From Chitinophagales bacterium (GTDB taxonomy: Bacteria; Bacteroidota; Bacteroidia; Chitinophagales; JADIYW01), in the NCBI GenBank assembly GCA_017984135.1, contig JAGNZZ010000001.1, positions 72,252-119,800 of the forward strand: 47,549 nt of DNA, given 5' to 3'. The notes under the pieces were generated by a model, which searched no databases, was not told where the DNA came from, and saw only the letters and a list, made by a program, of their open reading frames with translations. Position numbers and translations under genes: made by a program. Positions 7,690-16,295 of the stretch are shown in pieces; the first letter of the stretch is position 1; each line of letters begins with the position of its first letter.

Positions 7690-9075
7690 GTGGAATGGAT
7701 AAAAAATAAAAGAATTTATATTGTTGCATTTTTTATTGCAATTTTTATTAATGTATTTTCTTGGCACCTTCCATTTTTTTGGGATACCATACTCACATCT
7801 ACCATTACACAATATTTTTATGAAAATGGATTTCAGAATTTTATTCCACCAGCTCAATGGGATGCCGGTCATCCAACCTTGTTTTATGTATATATTACCA
7901 TGTTTTATAAAATTTTTGGAAGAGATTTAATTGTAGCACATTTTGCAATGTTACCTTTTTTATTCTTGTTGAGTTACTCTTTTATTTTATTGATGCGACA
8001 ATTCTCGTTTTCATTAGAGCAACAATTATTTGGTATAATTTTATTGTTTTCAATTCCTGCTGTGCTTACTCAGTCCACTTTAATAAGTTACGATATTGTC
8101 CTGTTGAGTCTTTATTTATCGGCATTAGTGGCTTATTTTAAAAATAAAAAATTTTATTTTATGTTCATTCTAATAGGAATGATGAGCATTACTTTGCGAG
8201 GTGTTTTTGGAGCTTTTGCGTTGTCGATTACTATCTATTTTCTGGAAGATAGAAAAATAAAAAATTGGTTTAATTGGAATTTATTTTTATTACCTGGTTT
8301 TATTTTATTTATAGCATGGTCTTTTTTTCATTTTAAAAATACTGGATGGTATTTTTCTACTAATTCTACTGCATGGGCAAATCAACGTGGTATTGTTGAT
8401 GTTAATGGATTTATTAAAAATATTTTATCAATTGTTCGTTGCTATATTGATATGGGCATCATTGTTTTAAGTGTATGCTTTTTTTGGATTTTTCTTAAAT
8501 TTAAAATTTCAAATAAACTATTTATAATCAGTTTTGTTCCTTTGATATTTTTTTCAATATCATTTCTGCCATTTACGAATCCAATTAACCATCGCTATTT
8601 TCTGATTGTGTATGTGTTAATGCTGTTGCCGATTCTTCTTTTATTAAAGGAAATTAAATTTGTATATAAAAAAATCATTGTTTTTCTTCTTGTTTTAGGT
8701 CATTTTCAAATTTATCCAATTCCTATTTCTAATGCTTGGGATTGCACGTTAACTTATATTTCTTATGCAAAATGTATGGATGATTTTTATTTACATAATT
8801 CAAAATATCTAAAAATAAATAGTAATAAAATTGGGTCCGTTTTTCCTATGGTAACGAGCTTAAAACAAACGCATCTATTGGAAGATACGACTCGATTGGT
8901 GAGTGTTCATGCGCAATCAATAGATTTGATTCCTTATGTTTTATTTTCAAATATAGGCAATGATTTTTCTGATGAACAAATTCAACAACTAAAGAATTGG
9001 AATGTAGTTTCTCAATATAATAGTTATCCAATTGAGTTGATATTGTATCAAAACCCGAAAATTCCATCAAAATAA
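7690..9075 (+). CDS. Integral membrane glycosyltransferase, GT-C/GT39-like
   Basis: 461 residues with about ten hydrophobic segments. After the first one comes a periplasmic loop with WDAGHPTLFY (about residues 57-66), the position where GT39/ArnT-like enzymes carry their catalytic Asp and HP-P-Y motif; a second, Arg-containing loop follows (FGRDLIV). This fits an enzyme that moves a sugar from a polyprenyl-phosphate carrier to an acceptor outside the membrane; the sugar and acceptor are unknown. It starts with GTG at 7690; an ATG four bases upstream is out of frame and closes quickly. The next gene encodes a GT2 enzyme that could make its lipid-linked sugar donor. Confidence 0.7.
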   Translation: MEWIKNKRIYIVAFFIAIFINVFSWHLPFFWDTILTSTITQYFYENGFQNFIPPAQWDAGHPTLFYVYITMFYKIFGRDLIVAHFAMLPFLFLLSYSFILLMRQFSFSLEQQLFGIILLFSIPAVLTQSTLISYDIVLLSLYLSALVAYFKNKKFYFMFILIGMMSITLRGVFGAFALSITIYFLEDRKIKNWFNWNLFLLPGFILFIAWSFFHFKNTGWYFSTNSTAWANQRGIVDVNGFIKNILSIVRCYIDMGIIVLSVCFFWIFLKFKISNKLFIISFVPLIFFSISFLPFTNPINHRYFLIVYVLMLLPILLLLKEIKFVYKKIIVFLLVLGHFQIYPIPISNAWDCTLTYISYAKCMDDFYLHNSKYLKINSNKIGSVFPMVTSLKQTHLLEDTTRLVSVHAQSIDLIPYVLFSNIGNDFSDEQIQQLKNWNVVSQYNSYPIELILYQNPKIPSK

Positions 9076-9100
9076 TTCCTAAATCATAAATCTTAATTCC

Positions 9101-9108
9101 TAAATTTG
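9101..9108 (+). promoter_or_regulatory. -7 box of the GT2 gene (leaderless start)
   Basis: Exact TAAATTTG, ending 4 nt before GTG 9113. It follows two copies of AATTCCTAAAT in the 37-nt gap. No -33 TTG is visible. Confidence 0.45.
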
Positions 9109-9112
9109 ACTT

Positions 9113-10036
9113 GTGGATATATCAGTTATTATACCAGTTTTTAATGAAGAAAAAAACATACCTGTTTTGTATGAACGATTAGTGAATGCGGTTACATCAA
9201 TCAGTAATAATTACGAATTTATTTTTGTGAATGATGGAAGTAAAGACCAATCACTTGCAGTAATAAAATCACTTGCAGCAAATAATTCTCAAATAAAATA
9301 CATAGATTTTAGTAAAAATTTTGGTCATCAACCTGCTGTTTTTGCTGGATTAGAGTATGCTACTGGAAATTCAATTGTTATTATTGATGCTGATTTACAA
9401 GATCCGCCAGAATTAATTAATGATTTATATGCTAAAATTCAACAAGGTTATGATGTGGTGTATGCACAGCGTGCACATCGTGTAGGTGAGTCATGGCATA
9501 AACTTTTAACGGCGAAATTATTTTATCGGTTTATTAATAATTTATCGGAAGTACCAATACCATTAGATACTGGTGATTTTAGAATTATTACTAAAAAAAT
9601 TAGAGATATTTTGATTGCAATGCCGGAACATAATAAATTTTTACGCGGACAAATTGCTTGGACTGGCTTCAACCAAACTTGTGTAAAGTATAAACGTGAA
9701 GAACGTTATGAAGGTAAAACGAATTATTCGTATGCTAAAATGGTTTCATTTGCCTTTGATGGTATTACTTCATTTTCAAATATGCCATTGCGATTAGCAA
9801 CGTATATGGGATTTTTAGTGTCGTTTATTTCGTTTATGGTTATTCTCTATACGTTGTATCAAAAATATGCCAATAATAATACCGTTCAAGGTTGGTCATC
9901 GTTGATGGTAAGCATATTGTTTATTGGTGGTGTACAGCTTATTTGTTTGGGAATTATTGGCGAATATCTTGGACGAATTATGGACAATGTTAAAAACAGA
10001 CCTTTGTATATTATTCGAGATAGCAATACGAAATAG
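9113..10036 (+). CDS. GT2 polyprenyl-phosphate sugar synthase (GtrB/DPM1-like)
   Basis: 307 residues: an N-terminal GT-A domain starting DISVIIPVFNEE, with VNDGSKDQS near 39-47 and the metal-binding DADLQDPPE (92-100), then two C-terminal membrane helices (about 228-250 and 265-288) and a short basic tail. This is the layout of GtrB, ArnC and dolichyl-phosphate mannose synthase-like enzymes, which load a sugar from a nucleotide onto undecaprenyl phosphate. The start is GTG 9113, supported by MDISVIIPV at the usual family position. It pairs functionally with the GT-C gene just upstream. Confidence 0.85.
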   Translation: MDISVIIPVFNEEKNIPVLYERLVNAVTSISNNYEFIFVNDGSKDQSLAVIKSLAANNSQIKYIDFSKNFGHQPAVFAGLEYATGNSIVIIDADLQDPPELINDLYAKIQQGYDVVYAQRAHRVGESWHKLLTAKLFYRFINNLSEVPIPLDTGDFRIITKKIRDILIAMPEHNKFLRGQIAWTGFNQTCVKYKREERYEGKTNYSYAKMVSFAFDGITSFSNMPLRLATYMGFLVSFISFMVILYTLYQKYANNNTVQGWSSLMVSILFIGGVQLICLGIIGEYLGRIMDNVKNRPLYIIRDSNTK

Positions 10037-10043
10037 TACAGCT

Positions 10044-10727
10044 TTAAACTGTTATCAACGATAAAAGTACTTCGTTTAAGTTGGCAATGGCATCTTTAAT
10101 GTTCCAATTTTCTTTATTCCTTTTTTCTACATAATTAGAAATAGACCGAATTTCAATACTTGGTTTTTCTATTAATTTCATCACATAATAAAACGCCAAA
10201 CCTTCCATGTTTTCAGTGTCTGCGTTGTATTTCTCTTGAATTAATTGAATCGTTTTTGCATTGCCATGCACTTTGTTTACCGTAATAGAAGTGGCTTTGG
10301 CTAAATTTATTTTTGTATGAAAATCAGAAATAATAGGTTCACATAAACCATATTGAAAAGCATCTTCTTTTTTGTCGATAAATCCTAAATCAAAAAAATC
10401 TTGAAAATCTTCGTCATTTTCCACACCAAAATCACCATAGGTTTCAGAGGTAATTTGTACAACGTCGCCAATCTTTAATTGCCGATTAAATGCACCGCAA
10501 ATGCCAGCATCGATATATAAATCACGACTGTATTTTTGAGAATACAAAGCAACATGTGCCGCCGTATTCATCATGCCCATTCCTGTTATTAAAAAATGCA
10601 ATTGTTCATGAACGATGTACAGTCCATTAAAATCGGTTTGTTTAGGCTCAAATTGTTCAAATAATGGCATCAATTCTAACTTTGTTGCGGCAACTATTGT
10701 AATATTTAGATTCTTATATTCAGCCAT
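10044..10727 (-). CDS. mqnB: Futalosine hydrolase MqnB
   Basis: Removes hypoxanthine from futalosine in menaquinone synthesis. The 227-residue protein is a nucleoside-phosphorylase-like fold: TIVAATKLELMPL at the N-terminus, HFLITGMGMMNTA near 46-58, DAGICGAFN, and NMEGLAFYYV, in which Met-Glu contacts the ribose and marks nucleosidases. ATG 10727 is used; TTG 10748 overlaps the -7 box. It converges on the GT2 gene, with 7 nt between stops. Confidence 0.88.
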   Translation of the reverse strand: MAEYKNLNITIVAATKLELMPLFEQFEPKQTDFNGLYIVHEQLHFLITGMGMMNTAAHVALYSQKYSRDLYIDAGICGAFNRQLKIGDVVQITSETYGDFGVENDEDFQDFFDLGFIDKKEDAFQYGLCEPIISDFHTKINLAKATSITVNKVHGNAKTIQLIQEKYNADTENMEGLAFYYVMKLIEKPSIEIRSISNYVEKRNKENWNIKDAIANLNEVLLSLITV

Positions 10728-10745
10728 ATCTTTTTTTGTTGAAAG

Positions 10746-10753
10746 CAAATATA
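10746..10753 (-). promoter_or_regulatory. -7 box of mqnB
   Basis: Exact TATATTTG on the minus strand, 18 nt before ATG 10727, which predicts a leader of about 14 nt. Confidence 0.5.
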
Positions 10754-10806
10754 GAGTTTTAATTAAAATATAACTTCAGTAATTACTCAGCAATCATGTA
10801 ATTGAC

Positions 10807-10814
10807 TAATTTTG
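10807..10814 (+). promoter_or_regulatory. -7 box of the queD-like gene (leaderless start)
   Basis: Exact TAATTTTG, ending 3 nt before GTG 10818. It overlaps the alternative TTG start at 10812, which would then lie upstream of the transcript. Confidence 0.45.
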
Positions 10815-10817
10815 ATT

Positions 10818-11228
10818 GTGGTTTATTTAACTCGAAGAGAAACATTTAATGCAGCGCATAAATTGTACAACGATTATTGGTCGTTAGAACAAAATGAACT
10901 TGTATTTGGAAAATGTTCCAATAAAAATTGGCATGGACATAACTATGTATTGTACGTCACGGTTAAAGGCAATCCGGATCCGGATACAGGTTTTATCATC
11001 AATGTAAAAGAATTAAGTAAAAAAATCAAAGAAGTAATTGTAGATAAATTAGACCATAGTAATTTGAATTTGGATGTAGATTTTATTCCCAAAAACATTC
11101 ATCCAACCACAGAAAATTTAGTGAAAATTATCTGGCAACAATTAGAACCACATATTTTAGGTTGTCAATTGCACAGTATTAAATTACAAGAAACAGAAAA
11201 TATTTATGCTGAATATTTTGGTGAATAA
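10818..11228 (+). CDS. queD: 6-carboxytetrahydropterin synthase / 6-pyruvoyl-tetrahydropterin synthase family
   Basis: 136 residues. Zinc ligands are the His of FNAAHKLYN (about residue 13) and the HGH of NWHGHNY (about 39-41), with the catalytic Cys in GKCSNKNW. A glutamate near the C-terminus (LQETENIYAEY) binds the pterin. QueD converts dihydroneopterin triphosphate for queuosine synthesis; the family also includes PTPS enzymes for tetrahydrobiopterin, and the sequence alone does not fully separate them. GTG 10818 (MVYLTRRETFNAAH) is preferred to TTG 10812 because the latter lies inside the promoter box. elaA follows after 32 nt. Confidence 0.85.
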   Translation: MVYLTRRETFNAAHKLYNDYWSLEQNELVFGKCSNKNWHGHNYVLYVTVKGNPDPDTGFIINVKELSKKIKEVIVDKLDHSNLNLDVDFIPKNIHPTTENLVKIIWQQLEPHILGCQLHSIKLQETENIYAEYFGE

Positions 11229-11260
11229 TCGAATTTAATTTTATAAAAACATAGCTATTT

Positions 11261-11710
11261 ATGAAATTTATTCTTCATCATTTTCAAGATTTATCGGTTC
11301 ATCAGTTGTATGCTATTTTACAATTGAGAGAAGAGGTATTTCAAATTGAACAGAATTGTATTTATAAAGATGTTGATGATAAAGACAAATTTTGCTGGCA
11401 TTTAATGTTGTATAGTCAAGACGAATTAGTGGCATATTGTCGCTTAGTACCACAAAAAATTTCCTATGAAAATTATGTGTCTATTGGTCGAGTAGTAAGC
11501 AAAACACACTATCGTAAACTTGGATATGGTCGTCAATTAATGGAGGAAGCCATGCGTCAAATGGAAATTTTATTTCCAACTAAATCCATCAAAATTTCCG
11601 CACAATATTACTTGGTTCGTTTTTATGAAAGCTACGGATTTAAAGTAGTAGGAGAGCAGTATATAGAAGATTTATTGCCACATATTGCCATGATAAAAAA
11701 TGGAAATTAA
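11261..11710 (+). CDS. elaA: ElaA-like GNAT acetyltransferase
   Basis: 149 residues with the ElaA opening LYAILQLREEVFQIEQNC (about 15-32) followed by YKDVDDKD, and the acetyl-CoA-binding loop of GNAT enzymes in VVSKTHYRKLGYGRQLM (about 81-97). The C-terminus FYESYGFKVVGEQY is also typical. The substrate of this family is not known. It probably shares a transcript with the queD-like gene upstream. Its stop overlaps the convergent ribF stop by 4 nt. Confidence 0.85.
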   Translation: MKFILHHFQDLSVHQLYAILQLREEVFQIEQNCIYKDVDDKDKFCWHLMLYSQDELVAYCRLVPQKISYENYVSIGRVVSKTHYRKLGYGRQLMEEAMRQMEILFPTKSIKISAQYYLVRFYESYGFKVVGEQYIEDLLPHIAMIKNGN

Positions 11711-12636
11711 ATGGAGATTTGTTGAATAAATTCAACGTCTTTCTCAATTTGTTCTTTTAATAAATCCCAATTTTCATATTTTATTTGTGGACGAATATAA
11801 TCTAAGAAAATCATGTCTAATTGCTGATTGTATAAATCACCATCAAAATCAATAATAAAAACCTCAATGGTTAATTTGCTATTGTCAAAAACAGTTTCTC
11901 TATAGCCAATACTCAATGCACCTTTGTAATAAGTATCCTTAATTTTTATTTTTACGGCATACACACCAGAAGCAGGAATTAATTTATGTGGATTGGAAAC
12001 CTCAATGTTTGCTGTAGGAAAGCCCAAAATTCGTCCAATTTTATCACCATGAATTACGTTTCCTTTTATGGTAAATGGATGCGCTAAAAACTCATTGGCT
12101 TGTATGATATCACCTTCCAATAATGCAGTACGAACTTTAGTGGAACTAACAGAAATTTCATCTAATGTTTGCGCCGGAATTTCTTCAACTTCGTAATTAT
12201 ACTTAGTAGAAAGTTGACGAAGTAAATCAATATTTCCCTTTCTATTTTTACCAAATCGATGATCGTAACCGATGATTATTTTTTTTGGATGAAAATTGTT
12301 GATTAAAATTTTTTCTACATATTCATCGGCTTCCATGGATGCAAATTCTTTTGAAAACTCAACAATTACTAAATGATTTAATCCATATTTTTCCAATAGC
12401 TCTTCTTTTTCATCAATAGTTGATATCAGCTTTAGTTTATTGTCATTTGGATTTAAAATCAAACGTGGATGTGGATCAAAAGTGAGTAAAATACTTTCAC
12501 CATTTATTTCTGCAGCAATATCATTTAAGCGTTTGATAATTTGTTGATGTCCAAAATGCACGCCATCGTAGGTGCCAATGGTGAGCACTGCATTTTTAAA
12601 GTTAGGTAGATGTTGAAGTCCTTTGTGTATTTGCAT
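11707..12636 (-). CDS. ribF: Bifunctional riboflavin kinase / FAD synthetase RibF
   Basis: Makes FMN and then FAD. The 309-residue protein has the FAD synthetase domain with TIGTYDGVHFGHQQ (about 20-33), LLTFDPHPR, IIGYDHRFGKNRKGN and SSTKVRTALLEG, followed by the riboflavin kinase domain with GDKIGRILGFPTANI (about 197-211). It is the last gene of the ftsX-DUF3098-uppP-truB-ribF operon and starts 10 nt after truB ends. Confidence 0.96.
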   Translation of the reverse strand: MQIHKGLQHLPNFKNAVLTIGTYDGVHFGHQQIIKRLNDIAAEINGESILLTFDPHPRLILNPNDNKLKLISTIDEKEELLEKYGLNHLVIVEFSKEFASMEADEYVEKILINNFHPKKIIIGYDHRFGKNRKGNIDLLRQLSTKYNYEVEEIPAQTLDEISVSSTKVRTALLEGDIIQANEFLAHPFTIKGNVIHGDKIGRILGFPTANIEVSNPHKLIPASGVYAVKIKIKDTYYKGALSIGYRETVFDNSKLTIEVFIIDFDGDLYNQQLDMIFLDYIRPQIKYENWDLLKEQIEKDVEFIQQISI

Positions 12637-12646
12637 TCTATAAATG

Positions 12647-13327
12647 TTAGTGCAATTTATTTAAAAAATCTTCAATTTGTAGTGCATCATCAATGGTATA
12701 ATTTCCAATCTTTGTTCTTCGTAAGGCATATAAATAAGCACCATTTTGTAATTTTTTTCCAAAATCATGTGCAAGGCTACGAATATAGGTGCCTTTTGTA
12801 CATTCCACATAAAAGTCAATAGTAGGCAACTCAATTTTGGTTAAGTCAAATTTTTTAAGGGTTATTATTTTTGACTTTATGTTGACTTCTTTGCCCGCTC
12901 GAGCTAGTTCATACGCTCTTTTTCCATTAATTTTTACAGCTGAATGTGCCGGTGGATATTGTTCTTGCGTACCTAAAAAAGAATTTGCATTCTGTATCAA
13001 CATGGCATGCGTAATTCCAGATAAATCAAATGTTTGGTTAACAGGCCGTTCAGCGTCATAACATTCTGTAGTAGCACCTAAGAAAAATGTTCCGGTATAA
13101 ACTTTATCGGCATTTTGAATGCTTTCAATTTCTTTTGTTTTTTTTCCAGTACATAAAATTAATAGTCCAGTTGCTTTAGGATCCAATGTGCCGGCATGAC
13201 CAATTTTAATATTTCCATATTTTTTTTTAATAGCAAATTTTATTTTGTTGACTACATCAAAGCTGGTCCAGTCAAGTGGCTTGTCTATAAGAATTATTTG
13301 TCCGTTTTCTAAATCTGCTGCTGTCAT
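12647..13327 (-). CDS. truB: tRNA pseudouridine-55 synthase TruB
   Basis: Forms pseudouridine 55 in the tRNA T-loop. The 226-residue protein starts MTAADLENGQIILIDKPL and carries KPLDWTSFDVV, the catalytic motif GHAGTLDPKATG with Asp near 48, PPAHSAVKINGKRAYELAR (about 121-139), and CTKGTYIRSLAHDFG. The C-terminal PUA domain of longer TruB proteins is largely missing, as is common in Bacteroidota. It sits 25 nt after uppP in the same operon. Confidence 0.96.
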   Translation of the reverse strand: MTAADLENGQIILIDKPLDWTSFDVVNKIKFAIKKKYGNIKIGHAGTLDPKATGLLILCTGKKTKEIESIQNADKVYTGTFFLGATTECYDAERPVNQTFDLSGITHAMLIQNANSFLGTQEQYPPAHSAVKINGKRAYELARAGKEVNIKSKIITLKKFDLTKIELPTIDFYVECTKGTYIRSLAHDFGKKLQNGAYLYALRRTKIGNYTIDDALQIEDFLNKLH

Positions 13328-13352
13328 TAAATGGAAATAAAGAGGCTAAATT

Positions 13353-14168
13353 TTATTTTTGAAAATAGATGAAATAGATAATTAAAATAAATCCAACCAC
13401 AATTCGATACCAACCCCAAAGTTTAAAACCGTATTTAGTGAGTAAGCTTATGAAGGATTTAATAGCTAAAATGGCTACTAAAAATGCTACTATATTTCCA
13501 ATAAAAAATAAGCTTAAATTATTGCCTTGTTGTAACAATTCGTATCCTTTTACATCCATACCTTGTTGATTCCAATCTTTTAGAAAAATGGAATAAACCG
13601 TTACGGCAAACATGGTTGGAACAGCTAAAAAAAATGAAAATTCGGCAGCTGCTTTTCGTGAAAGTTTTTGTTGCATGCCACCAATAATTGATGCGGCACT
13701 TCGGCTGGTTCCTGGCATCATGGCTAAGCATTGCCAAAAACCAATTGTGATGGCTGTCCGCATCGGAATTTCTTTTTCGTCGGATATAGTTGCTTGATTA
13801 AATGCATTGTCGATGAATAATAGGACAATACCACCTATTATTAATACGATGGCTATAGGAATTGGGTTTCCCAATACAGCTTCAATTTTATCATCGAATA
13901 ATTTTCCTAACACCAATGCCGGAATAACAGCCGCAATTAATTTGAAATAAAACGAACTATTTTTAAAGTCGAAAAATTTTTTCCAATACAAGGCAACGAC
14001 AGCCAATATGGCTCCGAATTGTATGGAAACTTGAAACATTTCCACAAATTTATCTTGACCAATTCCTAATATAGAACTGGTAAATATCATGTGTGCTGTA
14101 GAAGAAATGGGTAAAAATTCAGTTAATCCTTCTACAATAGCAAGGATAATAGCGTGTAAAATATTCAT
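13353..14168 (-). CDS. uppP: Undecaprenyl-diphosphatase UppP (BacA)
   Basis: Integral membrane enzyme that recycles undecaprenyl diphosphate for peptidoglycan and other envelope glycans. The 271-residue protein has the two family motifs: EGLTEFLPISSTAH (about 13-26) and the PGTSRSAASIIGGM loop near 150-165, plus about eight membrane segments. It follows the DUF3098 gene by 27 nt in the operon. The polyprenyl carrier it regenerates would also serve the glycosyltransferases at 7690-10036 and 23028. Confidence 0.97.
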   Translation of the reverse strand: MNILHAIILAIVEGLTEFLPISSTAHMIFTSSILGIGQDKFVEMFQVSIQFGAILAVVALYWKKFFDFKNSSFYFKLIAAVIPALVLGKLFDDKIEAVLGNPIPIAIVLIIGGIVLLFIDNAFNQATISDEKEIPMRTAITIGFWQCLAMMPGTSRSAASIIGGMQQKLSRKAAAEFSFFLAVPTMFAVTVYSIFLKDWNQQGMDVKGYELLQQGNNLSLFFIGNIVAFLVAILAIKSFISLLTKYGFKLWGWYRIVVGFILIIYFIYFQK

Positions 14169-14195
14169 ACCTTAAATGAGAAAAGTGGACAAGAG

Positions 14196-14549
14196 TTAAG
14201 CCGCAATATTTTCGGAAGTAGCCGGTTTTTTTAAAATGGCAACCACAATCGTCAAGAAGCCGGAAATTACTACAATTGGAGCTAAGGTGATTCTTCTAAA
14301 TGAATAAATTTCAGCTTCATTAAATATTTTTGGGTCATCACTGCCGCCGCCACTCATTAATATAAAACCTAAGATAATTAAAGCAGCTCCAATTCCCATT
14401 ATAACATAGTTGGTTTTGTCAAACAACAAAGTGTTGTTTTTACTTTCCGGGAAACGAAAAAATGAACTTGAACTACTTGGCTTCTTCGTGGCTGAACTTG
14501 GTTTAGCTACTTTCGGAGCAGGTGAATTTTTAAGAGGTGTTTTTGCCAT
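14196..14549 (-). CDS. DUF3098 small membrane protein
   Basis: 117 residues: a Lys/Pro/Ser-rich cytoplasmic N-terminus (about 1-45), then two membrane helices (YVIMGIGAALIILGFILMSGG and IVVISGFLTIVVAILKK) separated by a GGGSDDPKIFNEAEIYSFRR loop. This is DUF3098, found between ftsX and uppP in Bacteroidota; its function is unknown. The position suggests a link to cell division or envelope building. It starts 10 nt after ftsX ends. Confidence 0.85.
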   Translation of the reverse strand: MAKTPLKNSPAPKVAKPSSATKKPSSSSSFFRFPESKNNTLLFDKTNYVIMGIGAALIILGFILMSGGGSDDPKIFNEAEIYSFRRITLAPIVVISGFLTIVVAILKKPATSENIAA

Positions 14550-14559
14550 ATTTTATTCT

Positions 14560-15435
14560 TTAATACAATTCGTCTAATTTTACTTTCAAATATTTATTTA
14601 CTGAAAAATAAGTACTTGTGATGGAGATAATAATTCCAAAAATAATTAATCCCAACGCAATAAAGGATAAAATTACGAAATCTTGTGTGACAAATTGTAA
14701 ACCAAACTTATTAATTGTTAAATAAATGATGATTATTAAGCATAGGATTGCAATGGCTGCACTTATGATTCCAGTAATAATGGATTTTAAAAGATACGGT
14801 TTTATAATAAACCATTCGTTTGCACCTATTAGTTGCATGCTTCGTATCAGAAAACGTTGCGAATACATCATCAATCGAATGGTATTGTCAATAATTAAAA
14901 ATGCTACTATTAACATGATTATACTCAATACAACAATGCCTATAGTGATAGGCTTTAACGTCGTGCTGGTAGAGTTTATGGCTAATTCAGAATATTGAAC
15001 TTCTTGAACACCACTTTGTGCTAAAAAATCAGATTTTACTTCTTGAATAAATTCCGGATTTGTATAATCAGATTTTAAGCTGATTATGTAGGCATCATAT
15101 AATGGATTACTTCCTAAAATTTCTGTGAAATTTTGACCTAATTCTTTTTCAAATTGTTGCGCAGCTACTTCTTTACTTTTATAGGAAATTTTAGAAATAA
15201 ACTTTTGTTTCTTCAAATATTTAGTAAGTGCTTCTTTTTGTGCGTCCGTAACATCTGCTTTTAAATTCAAATCTATCTGAACACTTTCTTTAATTTCTTT
15301 AATTTGTTTTTGGATGGTAAAAACTCCAAATGAAAATAAACCGATGATAAACAATATCATGGCAATACTGATAATGGCAAAACCAAAATTTGGTTTTCGT
15401 TTCACAGGTGCTTTTTGTTCTAATTCATCTGACAT
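14560..15435 (-). CDS. ftsX: Cell division protein FtsX
   Basis: Permease-like partner of FtsE that controls peptidoglycan hydrolases at the septum. The 291-residue protein has an N-terminal membrane helix (about 17-40), a periplasmic domain of about 130 residues, and three further helices with the FtsX segment RLMMYSQRFLIRSMQLIGA (about 187-205). FtsE is not next to it. It is the first gene of the five-gene minus-strand operon. A TATTTTCG box ends 5 nt before the ATG, so the transcript may have almost no leader. Confidence 0.94.
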   Translation of the reverse strand: MSDELEQKAPVKRKPNFGFAIISIAMILFIIGLFSFGVFTIQKQIKEIKESVQIDLNLKADVTDAQKEALTKYLKKQKFISKISYKSKEVAAQQFEKELGQNFTEILGSNPLYDAYIISLKSDYTNPEFIQEVKSDFLAQSGVQEVQYSELAINSTSTTLKPITIGIVVLSIIMLIVAFLIIDNTIRLMMYSQRFLIRSMQLIGANEWFIIKPYLLKSIITGIISAAIAILCLIIIIYLTINKFGLQFVTQDFVILSFIALGLIIFGIIISITSTYFSVNKYLKVKLDELY

Positions 15436-15440
15436 AATGG

Positions 15441-15448
15441 CGAAAATA
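15441..15448 (-). promoter_or_regulatory. -7-like box of the ftsX operon
   Basis: TATTTTCG on the minus strand (one mismatch to TAnnTTTG), 5 nt before the ftsX ATG. No clear -33 element. Confidence 0.35.
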
Positions 15449-15501
15449 CTTATTTTTTAATTACTTAACCTCTTACTTTATTAACAATTGGTGTGAATGC
15501 A

Positions 15502-15509
15502 TATTTTTG
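15502..15509 (+). promoter_or_regulatory. -7 box of the transglutaminase-like gene (leaderless start)
   Basis: Exact TATTTTTG, ending 4 nt before ATG 15514. A GTG at 15493 would lie upstream of the predicted transcript start. Confidence 0.45.
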
Positions 15510-15513
15510 TTGT

Positions 15514-16179
15514 ATGAAAAACGTAGAATTGGGCATCGAATTATATTTACAACCTTCTTATTTTATTGATAGTAATCAGCCAGATATTATTCGATTTGTG
15601 AAAAATACAATTGGTAATGAAATAGATAAAACAAAAATTGCCATTAAACTATATCAATCTATTAGAGATGGTTGGCGATATAATCCATATAATATTGATT
15701 TAAGACATAAAGCAATGATTGCAAGTTCTATTTTTAATAGAGAAAATAAACAAGCTTATTGCATAGAAAAAGCCTGTTTGTTAGCAGCTTGTTTACGCGT
15801 GGTAAATATCCCAGCACGTCTTTGTTTTTTTGATGTTCGAAATCATATTGGTGTTGAAAAATTAATTGAAATTTTAGGTACAGATGTATTAGTGTTTCAT
15901 GCATGTACAGATATTTATTTAAATGATAAATGGGTGAAAGCTACACCTGCTTTTAATAAAGAATTATGCGATCATTTAGGCGTTGAAGTGTTAGAATTTG
16001 ATGGTGAAAATGATTCTGTTTTTCAGCAATATGATAAAGAAGGTGGACAATTCATGGAATATTTAAAAGATTATGGCTCTTTTCATGATGTACCTCATGA
16101 TATGTTTGTGATGTTGTTACTGCAAAATTATGCGCATTTCTTTAAATCGCAGTCAGAACGAGCCATGATAAAAGTGTAA
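15514..16179 (+). CDS. Transglutaminase-like (PF01841) protein
   Basis: 221 residues without a signal peptide. The papain-like core is visible: Cys in KQAYCIEKACLLAACLR (about residues 84-100; two candidate cysteines), His in LVFHACTDIYL (about 129-139), and the WVKATPAFN strand that follows. This matches cytoplasmic transglutaminase-family peptidase-like proteins that act on unknown substrates. ATG 15514 is chosen over GTG 15493 because of the promoter box. Stand-alone gene, divergent from ftsX. Its stop codon is part of an inverted repeat (16168-16218). Confidence 0.75.
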   Translation: MKNVELGIELYLQPSYFIDSNQPDIIRFVKNTIGNEIDKTKIAIKLYQSIRDGWRYNPYNIDLRHKAMIASSIFNRENKQAYCIEKACLLAACLRVVNIPARLCFFDVRNHIGVEKLIEILGTDVLVFHACTDIYLNDKWVKATPAFNKELCDHLGVEVLEFDGENDSVFQQYDKEGGQFMEYLKDYGSFHDVPHDMFVMLLLQNYAHFFKSQSERAMIKV

Positions 16180-16218
16180 TTTTTTTTCTGAATTTATTAA
16201 TTGACAAAACACTTTTAT
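16168..16218. repeat. 10-bp inverted repeat spanning a stop codon
   Basis: ATAAAAGTGT (16168-16177) and ACACTTTTAT (16209-16218) are perfect reverse complements around a 31-nt T-rich loop. The left arm contains the first base of the TAA stop. There is no T-tract after it, so it is not a standard terminator. Confidence 0.5.
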
Positions 16219-16295
16219 GTTATATCAAAGTGAACGTTAAGTCAAATTCATTCAAGAGGTTGATTTTAAATGTTGAATTTACAACGAATAAATTT

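Noticed and set aside
7654-7872. 73-codon N-terminal extension of mqnD
   Set aside because: It runs antisense inside the GT-C gene and has no family similarity; MqnD begins at MQTLTLAISP.
9076-9109. Two copies of AATTCCTAAAT as an operator
   Set aside because: Simple AT-rich repeats of this kind are common between genes here (also 22980-23030) and the copies show no dyad.
10036-10075. Palindrome-like CAGCTTTAAACTG between the GT2 and mqnB stops as a terminator
   Set aside because: The arms do not pair well and no T run follows.
10812-10817. TTG 10812 as start of the queD-like gene
   Set aside because: It lies inside the TAATTTTG box; GTG 10818 gives the normal N-terminus.
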